From the NCBI GenBank assembly GCA_008477525.1, contig SPDT01000006.1:3251501-3315500 (forward strand): a stretch of 64,000 bases of DNA, in the 5' to 3' direction. Position 1 is the first letter of the stretch. Every line of letters starts with the position of its first letter. This stretch comes from Hypomyces perniciosus. Taxonomy: Eukaryota; Ascomycota; Sordariomycetes; Hypocreales; Hypocreaceae. Below are positions 56,101 through 64,000 of this stretch, one piece after another. The position numbers were made by a program, and so were the translations under genes. The notes beneath the pieces are model-generated. The model made no database searches and was not told the DNA's origin. It worked only from the letters and a program-made list of their open reading frames with translations.

Positions 56101-58843
56101 CGGAGTGGGCAGATTACAGGAAAACGCAGTGCAGCGCACCACAGGCAACAGGGATATGAGAAAAAGGAAGGATCTGCATGATGAGAGAGATTGGTTTTTT
56201 CTCTCTTCGTCTCCCTTCGAATCACCGCTTTATGGTGGGTGGGTAATGTTGCACAACCCGCCATCATCGAAGGCGAACAGGCCGTCAAACGGTACCCGGA
56301 GGGCGGAAGACGTGGCTTGGCCAACCGGATTTTCCGTCGCTGGATGAGAAGAGCCATGAAAAGCGATCCGTATCTGCAGAAGAAGCCGCTTTGTTCTCCG
56401 TCTACGGGGTAGGCTAGCCGAGAAACGTGGTCAGTGAGTGTTCATAGTGTCCGACGGAGCAAACATACTCGTACAAAGAGGGTCTGAGAACGCATGGATT
56501 CTCTTTCAGCCCTGTTTGCTTGTGCTGTGATAGGCTGTAGTATTAGGTCGGCTGTTGCGAGGACAAGACCATGGAACAGGGGGATGCTACGAAATTAGAA
56601 ACGGAATATTCATGATTTCCCTTCCGCTGGCAGGGGTACACGATGCCTAGTAGTACTAGTACTAGTACTACTACTACTCGTATCTATGTACGGATTACGG
56701 AGTATCAGTACTACTGCTACTCGTAAAACGATGGCAGAATGGATCCTCGGAGCTTCGGGAACAATTGCTAGGAGGATAAGTCGACAAGGCCACACAAAGA
56801 CACAAAGACATGTTCCGGGTAACGGATAAGGGAATGATGAATTCTCCGCCTGTTCGAAGCTGTGTGTGTGAGAGTCAGTCCATGAAAAATCTGCACGGCC
56901 TGTCTGTCTCCCTGGCTACATACCACAAAGACGGTCGTCTGACCCTTACCATTGCATTGAATATTCGATTTCCAATGCCCAACAGGCCGCCCTGCGTATA
57001 ACTAGCGCACAGTTAGCTTGCCTAGCCTGCCAAGAAAGGGTAGTGTGTGCCGTGTGTGCCTGAGCTATTCAGTCGCCCAGAGTGGATAGACGTGTTATCC
57101 TGGCTTGATTGCTTGAGTCTTGGACCCATGCGGAACGCCGACTATAGTCCCAGTTTGTGCTTGGAAAGGCGATTTTGACAGAAGAGAGCTGCCACACTAC
57201 TTGGCGCAGATGTGGATGCATCATTGTCCCTGCAAGTGTGATCAGGTTGGCGTCAACGGAGGTTTGGGACAGAGCCGCGACCAACAAAAAATGATAGTAA
57301 TATAGAAAATCCACATCATCAAACCTCGACGCGTGCGGCCCCTTCCGGCTCATCGGCTTTCTTAATTAGTGACCAGTAAGAACCGAGAGATGGCGCGGGT
57401 TGATCAGGCTTGTTGATCAGACTGGATCTGGCCCTAAACTTTGATTCCATGGACCAGCATCTGTTTTGGGATGTGGATATTGCAGGCGTGGCTGCATGGC
57501 GTCCACTATTGGCGACCTCTATGACTATGCTTGGCCCTTTCAGCTCCGAGGATAAGACTCGCCTAGCCGTATGAAAAGTTGAGCTGATGTTTTCTCGCAG
57601 CGATAACAAGTCATGGATTGGTGGTTGAGCTGTGACCAATACGGAGTACAACCGCACACAATTGATCCATAAATCCATCTGTCAACTGATGTATAAATTA
57701 CATAGTACTACGAAGTAAGTGCGAAGTAGTATGGAGAACTCCGTATGCATGTGGTTTTCAGCCTCTGGGCAACATGGCCCATTTCGGCAGACACTAGATA
57801 ATCTATGGCAATGTGGGCATCATACTGCATGCAAGCATGTCAGAGGGATTGTGACTGCGACAGACAGACAGACAGCCAGACAGCCAGACAGCCAGACAGA
57901 CAGCCAGACAGACAGATAGACACACACAGACACCTTTCTCGTATTGTGATTTTCTCCTCCGGCACCAGCCAATGCGCTCTTTTCTTGGCTCGACAAGAAT
58001 TTTAGCATGCGGTGGCTAAGACCAGCGAGTCGCCTCGCTTGCGCGCATACGCGTAATCTTCGTTTATCTTCCCGGAGCGAGCGCCAGGCCAGGGGATGAT
58101 CAGCAGCCATGGTTCCATTCTTTTCTTTTTTCTCCTGAGCGCCACTCTTTAACTGTATGTAATCGAGCGTGCCGTCTTGGGAAAAAAACTGCCCTTTTGA
58201 GGCGCTGCCGTTGTGGGGGCGCACTGGGGGCACCTCGAGTCTAGTTCGGGTACGACGAAGACGACCAGGAGCCTCGGAATTCCAGACCCTCCCGTCGACT
58301 CCGTCCAGGACATACTCGTACGCGCCACTAATAGCACTGCTAGTAGTACTCCGTACTCCGTAATTCTTTTCCCGTTCGGATGCTCCCACCAGCCAGCCTC
58401 CATGTATGTAAGTGGCGCTGACGCAGACGCCGGTTCCCCTGGGCCCTGGTTTGCACGCGTGCAAATGGGCGGATGGATGGCATGATGGACCCCAAGACCC
58501 AAGACCCCCCCGTGGTAGAGGAGAGGCCAGGCCAGGCCTCGGGCCCTGTTACCCTGCCTGACTCAGGTCGACTCCCAGGTCTCGATCTGATGGGACGAGG
58601 TCCATGCCAAGTCTCCGGCTAGCCGTGTCGGCTCGCGGACTGCGTGGTCTGGTTGGATATGGGTGAAGGCGAGTACAATAACTCGGGCCTCGTCCGCTCT
58701 TCCTCTCGACTCTCTTTCATCCATAGCAAGTCCTTCGTTTCACCACACAGAGAGAGAGTGTGTGTAGCCCTTCTGACGCTCGTTGCTTCTCCAAAACACC
58801 GCCAGGTAATTGGTGTTGCCCCTTACGGGCCCAAACCGCGACC
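53181..58843. other. 5.7-kb gene desert
   Basis: I found no supported gene. It contains eight TACTYCGTA words (54200, 54784, 55309, 56696, 57640, 57709, 58347, 58354), a hairpin-prone TAGTAC/GTACTA tract at about 56648-56690, a short GGCCACTGC tandem near 54465, and a compound CAGA/CAGC repeat near 57858-57925. The right end is the promoter of the glyoxal oxidase and has two CreA-like SYGGRG sites (GTGGGG 58213-58218 and CTGGGG 58224-58229). The ORFs are short and mutually overlapping. Confidence 0.6.
57858..57925. repeat. Compound CAGA/CAGC tetranucleotide repeat
   Basis: Imperfect tandem of GACA and GCCA units ending in GATAGACACACACAGA. It is related in sequence to the pure TCTG array at 42417, whose complement is CAGA, but interrupted. 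Non-coding. Confidence 0.85.
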
Positions 58844-61800
58844 ATGAAGGCCTCACCAGCGGCTTCGCTGCTGTCCGTCGCCATCCTCTCATTTAACCCG
58901 TGCCACGCCGAAACTCTCGAGAAGCGCGCCCTTTCAGCCCCGTCTGCCTTTGACAATGGCTGGAAATACCAAGGCTGCTACGTGTACAGCCTCACTTTCT
59001 GCATTTGGTGATTTTGGCAAAAGCTGATTGGTGAAATAGTGACGTGGGCCGGACGATCAGCGCCGCTTCCAAGCTTGATGCCCAAATGACCAACCAGGAG
59101 TGCGTCAACTTTTGCTTTTCAAGTGGTTTCCCTTATGCAGGAACCGAGTATACTTCCGAGTGCTACTGCGGCGCGTCTCTTGCGCCTGGAGCAACCGTAG
59201 CCCCCGATACGGACTGCAGCACGGCATGCGGTGGAAAGGCAACAGAGGCATGTGGTGGTCCAGGCCGCCTCACATTGTACAAGACGGCCGAGATTACTGG
59301 TCCCCAGGTTAACCCAGGTCCCGATGGATGGGTGTCCGAGGGATGCTATTCGTGAGTTTCATACGAGGAGACAGACAAGCGGCAAAGCGGCACATACTAA
59401 TATGACCTGCAGGGAGGGCACCACTGGACGTGCGTTGACTTCCGGCCTGGATACTGTCCCGTCAGCACAGATGACAGTGGCCAAGTGCACAGCCGGCTGT
59501 CTAGCTGCCGGATACAATCTCGCTGGTGTTGAGTATGGTGGGGAGTGCTGTAAGTGGCTCATCTTCCTGCAGATGACGAGTGTGATGGCGTGTATCGACG
59601 ATCCTGTTTGGCTGACCGGGAATGAAACAAACTGCAGACTGCGGCACCAAGATCTCCAACGGCGCTCAGCCCGCAACTGCTGGCTGCACCATGACGTGCA
59701 ACGGCAACAGCACTGAATACTGTGGTGGCCCAGGCCACCTCAACGTTTACAGCCACACAAGGTCAGTGAGACATACTAATGCAGGACGAAAGATATATAA
59801 AAAGAAAGACTGACATCAGAGCAGCACTATCTCAAGCAGAGACGTCGGCCCGGAGCCGACAGCGGCATGCCCAAGCCAACCCGGCTCCGTATCCGGATAC
59901 GTTTGGTACGGCTGCTACACAGAGTCCACCACCGGACGGGCCCTTAACGGCAAGACGACTGCTAGTGACACCATGACGCTGGAGACCTGTGCCGCTTTCT
60001 GTGCGGGCTACACATACTTTGGTGTCGAGTTCAGCAGAGAGTGCTACTGCGGGAACCAGTTCGGTGCCGGCTCTGTGCTCACGGCGTCCTCCCAATGCAG
60101 TATGACATGCATGGGCAGCGCATGCGAGTATTGCGGAGCCGGGTTGCGTCTGTCGGTCTACTCACTCAACCCCCCTGCGTCGTCTTCAGTTGCGCCATCC
60201 AACACGGCTACATACACTGCTTCTGTGTCCACCACATCAGCCGCACAACCCACTGGCTTCCCTGAGGAATGGGATACATACGGCTGTTGGGTTGACGGTG
60301 TTAACGGTCGGATTCTCAATAAACAGCTGCCCGACGACGCCGCTCTCACTCTCGAGTCCTGTGCTCAATCCTGCGCCTCTCAGGGATACACCATCGCCGG
60401 TGCCGAGTATTTCAGACAGTGCTTCTGCGGTAACAGCATTCTTAACGGTGGTGTCAAGGCCAATTCCGACTCCGAGTGCAACACCGCGTGCGCTGGCAAC
60501 CCGTCCCAGTTCTGCGGCGGCCCTGGCAGGATGAGCATCATCTCCAAGGGCGAGCCCGCCGTCCTGGCGCCCCCGGCTCCTATCCAGCATGTTGGCAGCT
60601 GGACCTACCAGGGCTGCTACCAAGACAATGTCAACCAGGAGCGCACCTTTCCCTGGCAAATCATCTCCACTACCATGACTCCCGCTCAGTGTCTGAACCA
60701 GTGCGCCGAGTTTGGTTATATGGCTGCCGGCATCGAATACGGTCAGGAGTGTTACTGCGGTGACCCGGAGAACGTCAAGACCGTTGGTTCTCAGAAGATG
60801 GCCGAGTCCCAATGCAATATCCCATGCCCCGGCAATGGCACTGCCATCTGTGGTGGTGGTTCTCGTCTCACCACCTACTTCTGGACAGGAGAGCCGTTCT
60901 ATTCGTGGGACTTCCCCGCAGCTGGAACTGCTGCCGCTGGCTCTTACGAATTGCTCATCGGCGGTGTTTGCATTCCCCTGATGACCTCGCAGGCTATCAA
61001 CGGAAAGGTTACTTTCCTCGAGAAATGGGGTACCGGCCCGCCAAACTCGACTGGTGCTTATGAATTGGATCTTTCTGTCATTAGCAACTTCCAGGCTGCT
61101 TGGAGAACCATGCATCTCAAGACCGATGTCTTCTGTGCCGCTGGTGTGACTCTCCCTGACAAGGCCGGCCGACAGCTCACTGTTGGTGGCTGGTCTGGTG
61201 ACTCCACCTATGGTGTTCGTCTGTACACTCCTGACGGTTCTCCCGGCGTCAAGGGCACCAACGATTGGGAAGAGAACGTGGATGTGCTTAAGCTCCAACA
61301 AGGTCGATGGTATCCCACTGCAATGAACATGGCAAACGGTTCTATCCTCGTTATCGGTGGCGAGAAGGGTTCTAACGATGCTCCCGTGCCCACTCTTGAA
61401 ATCCTTCCTTACACTGGCACCGCACCACTCTATATGGAGTGGCTGGAGCGTACCGACCCCAATAACCTGTATCCTTTCTGCGCTGTTCTGCCCTCGGGTG
61501 GCATCTTCGTCGCCTACTGGAATGAGGCTCGTATTCTGGATGAGAAGACTTTCGACACAATCAAGACCCTGCCCAATATTCCCGGTGCCGTCAACGACCC
61601 CCTGGGTGGCCGCACTTACCCACTTGAGGGAACTGCCGTTCTGCTCCCCATTTCTGCTCCCTTCACCGAACCCCTTGGTGTCCTCATCTGTGGTGGTTCC
61701 ACTGAGGGAGTCTCCAATGCCATCGATAACTGCGTTACCACTTATCCTGACGCTGCCAACCCTACGTGGACTATTGAGCGTATGCCCTCTGTTCGTGTCA

Positions 61801-62462
61801 TGCCATGCATGGCCTCTCTCCCCGATGGTACTTACATGATCATGAGTGGTGCACACCATGGTGTTGCCGGCTTCGGTCTGGCTAACAACCCTAATCTCAA
61901 TGCTCTGCTCTACGACCCGGAAAAGCCGGTTGGCCACCGTATCACTGTCATGGCCAACACCACCGTCGCCCGCATGTACCATTCCGAGGCCATCACCCTT
62001 CTTGATGGTCGCGTTCTCGTTTCCGGCTCCGATCCCCAGGATGGCGTCAACCCTCAGGAGTACCGTGTCGAGACTTTCACGCCTCCGTACCTCAAGAGCG
62101 GCAAGCCCCGACCTTCCTTCACCATCACGAATAAGGATTGGACTTACGGTCAGACCGTTAGCTTCACTCTTGGTAGGGCTGCTCGGAACGGTGCTATTAA
62201 GGCTTCCCTGCTCGGCTCCGTTTCCAGCACTCACGGTAACTCCATGGGTGCCCGTACTCTCTTCCCGGCCGTGTCGTGCACTGGAACCAGCTGCACAGTC
62301 ACTTCCCCTCCGGGCAAGTACATTGCTCCCCCAGGCTGGTACCAGTTCTTCGTCCTTGATGGAGGCATCCCCGCCGTTGGTGTGTTTGTCCGCATTGGCG
62401 GCGATCCCGCCCAGATCGGTAACTGGCCTCAGGGCAATGGCTTCACGCCCCCTGGAGTTTAA
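58844..62462 (+). CDS. Secreted copper-radical (glyoxal) oxidase with five WSC domains
   Basis: Five exons: 58844-58983, 59040-59351, 59413-59549, 59638-59761 and 59840-62462, giving 1111 aa. Glyoxal oxidases (CAZy AA5_1) oxidise small aldehydes and make H2O2 outside the cell. A signal peptide (about 1-22) is followed by a Kex2-like EKR at 26-28. Five WSC domains follow (about 40-133, 145-237, 258-350, 373-468, 490-585), each with GC(Y/W)...EC(Y/F)CG...CGG(P/G) cores and presumably binding wall glycans. The C-terminal half is the kelch-like oxidase. Predicted active-site residues are C670 (VFCAAG) and Y729 (GRWYPTA) for the Cys-Tyr cofactor, then Y951-H952 (RMYHS) and H1036 (STHGNS). Each small 5' intron falls inside a WSC domain. 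Intron 4 uses a GTCAGT donor. Codon use is strongly C/T-ending, suggesting high expression. Confidence 0.93.
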
Positions 62463-63131
62463 TCATTTCCATGAATTTAAAGCAAGATATGTGTAACAAC
62501 CCTGACGATCTTTTTTGACATGAACTCGCCTGTTTCTTCTTACTTCCTCTTATTTTAGTCTATTTTTTTTGTATTCTTCTCATCGCCATTTGGCTAGGAG
62601 GCGGACAGATATAGTTATCACATTTATTTGGTGTCAATGGAAAAGAAATCCAATGGTTATCATAGATGGAAAAAGGGGTAAGTCGGAGGAAACCGCAAGG
62701 GTTTTCTTACTGTCTCTTTTTATAGTCAGACAGACAGAGCTTGTGAGACTAGCAGTGTTTTCTTAGGGAGCTAATATTCTTACTGAATACGAAGACGGTT
62801 TTTTTGTTGTCAATTTGACGTGTAAGACACTCTTTACGTGAAGCTGACTTGTGAGGTCGTGTTTCTTGGGGAGATGTGCGACTGATGAAAGGAGGCGAAT
62901 GGCTAATATCGGGACGTTTCAAGAAAAACAGGTAGAGCACATTATGAGGAATTGAGATCTTAACAACTATGAGGTCCACTTCACTTAAAGACATAGGGAA
63001 TAGAGGATTGTATTTTACTACCTTCCTAAGCTACCACGGTAAATACAGAGGATTCGCTTGGACAACAAGTTGCGATGTTCTCATCACCCACGCTATTAGA
63101 TGAGTCTCGAAGCCGTCTCCAATAGAACAGC
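62463..63131. other. Intergenic, glyoxal oxidase 3' flank
   Basis: About 670 bp, T-rich just after the stop, with no ORF worth calling on either strand. Confidence 0.5.
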
Positions 63132-63590
63132 TCATTCATACCAGATTGCAAACCGTCTAAACTCACTGTCTTCCTTCAACGTGTCCATCACATTCTTGTT
63201 CAAGTCAATTCTCACCTCGAGTCCCCCAGAGTAAGTCTCATGGTCATCACGGTCCCGTAGTCCATACGCAGGCAAGATGACTACAGATCCGTTGAATGGA
63301 TCTGACTGCGGCCAGCGCATACGCTTGAACTTCCCCCATCCTAAGTCAAAGTCTTCGGTATTAGGGAAAAACCACATCCAATTGGACCCCAGAATATCCA
63401 TTCCGCGAAACGAATCCATCTGAAGCTGGACATCTGTAATCACTTTTTGGGACTTTCTAAACTGCGTATTGGATCGGAACTGTCGGTCAGTAGCACGCTC
63501 CCTCGCGGATGCTTTGATACACTGCGCGATATCTAACAAAGGTGTCTTAGGATCTATGAGCTCCAGGGTTGGCATGTGAGGGAAACACAT
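63132..63590 (-). pseudogene. C-terminal remnant of a BAHD/trichothecene-acetyltransferase-like gene
   Basis: A 152-codon frame that reads like only the last third of a fungal BAHD-type acyltransferase (family usual size about 450-500 aa). Visible elements are LIDPKTPLLDIAQCIKASAR, the structural DFGWG-type motif as DFDLGWGKFKRMRWP, and the C-terminal EVRIDLNKNVMDTLKEDSEF, then RRFA. The catalytic HxxxD motif, which lies in the missing N-terminal half, is absent. The resemblance seems to run a few residues upstream of the ATG (KYILMCFP), then hits stops inside AT-rich DNA at 63600-63720. I therefore read it as a truncated relic. A spliced gene extending off the window is possible but not supported. 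Confidence 0.6.
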
Positions 63591-63594
63591 AAGG

Positions 63595-63720
63595 ATATAC
63601 TTTAATAATTGCTTTTTTAAAGTTATATATTTAATTAATTATAAAGGCCTATTATATAACCTTATAGGTTAGGTTGTAATATAATATCCCTTTCTTATTA
63701 ATTTTATCGCGCCTTCTGAG
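63595..63720. repeat. AT-rich block, possible decayed (RIP-like) element
   Basis: About 125 bp dominated by A and T with many TA steps (TTTAATTAATTATAAAGG and ATTATATAACCTTATAGG). It contrasts sharply with neighbouring balanced sequence. It directly truncates the acyltransferase remnant. RIP-degraded transposon DNA in ascomycetes looks like this, but no repeat partner is visible in the window. Confidence 0.45.
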
Positions 63721-64000
63721 GCATGTAAATGAATGATCTTTTTCTTACTGTTCTGCTGCTAAATATCCTGATGGTATTACTTTAAAGCTCTCGGCATGTC
63801 AATGTCCACCACTTACGGAAAATGAAATGGCAGCTCCTCGGCGCCTTCTATCGCCGCATTCATAAATAACGTTTATATCCCTGTCCGCAGCGGATTACCG
63901 TCTTCCGCGCTGTGACTCGTTATGCAGGCCTTCTGTCGCGTATACGTCTCGAGCTTCCCAGGATCAGCGTTAACGCTGCCCGGTTTCAGGTTCGCCAGTT
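63721..64000. other. Window edge, possible partial ORF
   Basis: Base composition returns to normal. From 64000 the minus strand is open for about 42 codons before a TAA near 63873, and one plus frame is also open to the edge. Neither is recognisable. Either could be the end of a gene lying outside the window. Confidence 0.25.

Noticed and set aside
60237..62234. 665-codon open frame on the minus strand
   Set aside because: It lies wholly antisense to the catalytic exon of the glyoxal oxidase. Strong codon bias of the sense gene leaves few stops on the opposite strand, and the translation has no recognisable domain.

Overview
The window is nuclear DNA of a filamentous ascomycete (Pezizomycotina). 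It is most likely a Sordariomycete, and Hypocreales is my best guess, but that rank is inference. The reasons are short GT..AG introns (mostly 50-130 nt) with CTAAC/CTGAC-like branch sites, genes on both strands with 0.3-1.5 kb spacers, and fungal families such as HapB, Yvc1, Bem46, WSC-glyoxal oxidase and a fungal F-box protein. I found no rRNA, tRNA, CRISPR array, intact transposon or secondary-metabolite cluster. Exon joins were made by hand from splice consensus, phase and family similarity.

Layout. 1-8.2 kb: gene-poor, ending in a long CT-rich leader of hapB (8248-9180, CCAAT-binding factor subunit). 10.8-15.7 kb: an APH-fold phosphotransferase, a Yvc1-type vacuolar TRP channel (5 exons) and a small Cys-rich protein ending in a CAAX box. 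16.1-21.2 kb: MTQ2 (eRF1 methyltransferase) convergent with SmD1; SmD1 is divergent from a cullin-3. 21.8-28.8 kb: the densest part, with an FAHD1-type hydrolase, 3-hydroxyanthranilate dioxygenase (kynurenine/NAD pathway), a SET-MYND protein, a CTR copper transporter with copper-element-like sites upstream, and a Pcd1-type Nudix hydrolase. 29.7-34.4 kb: an F-box protein, a GPI-anchored protein with three Cys repeats, and a Ser/Pro-rich protein. 36-41.7 kb: ERD1 (EXS), PEX10 and a LYAR zinc-finger protein. 41.7-46 kb: gene desert with a 76-bp TCTG array and a dense cluster of a short palindromic motif. 46-47.3 kb: Bem46-like hydrolase. 47.3-49.7 kb: sparse, with one possible small secreted peptide. 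49.7-53.2 kb: NF-X1/FAP1 protein. 53.2-58.8 kb: second desert. 58.8-62.5 kb: secreted five-WSC glyoxal oxidase. 63.1-63.7 kb: C-terminal remnant of a BAHD-type acyltransferase abutting an AT-rich block.

Most genes are unlinked housekeeping functions: ubiquitin (CUL3, F-box, PEX10), RNA and translation (SmD1, MTQ2, LYAR), metals (CTR), NAD/CoA metabolism (HAAO, Nudix) and cell surface (GPI protein, glyoxal oxidase). The most unexpected signal is not a gene. It is a 9-bp word, TACTYCGTA in either orientation, seen at least 36 times in 64 kb against about one expected by chance. Every copy I found is intergenic, and the copies concentrate in the gene deserts, often as back-to-back palindromes.
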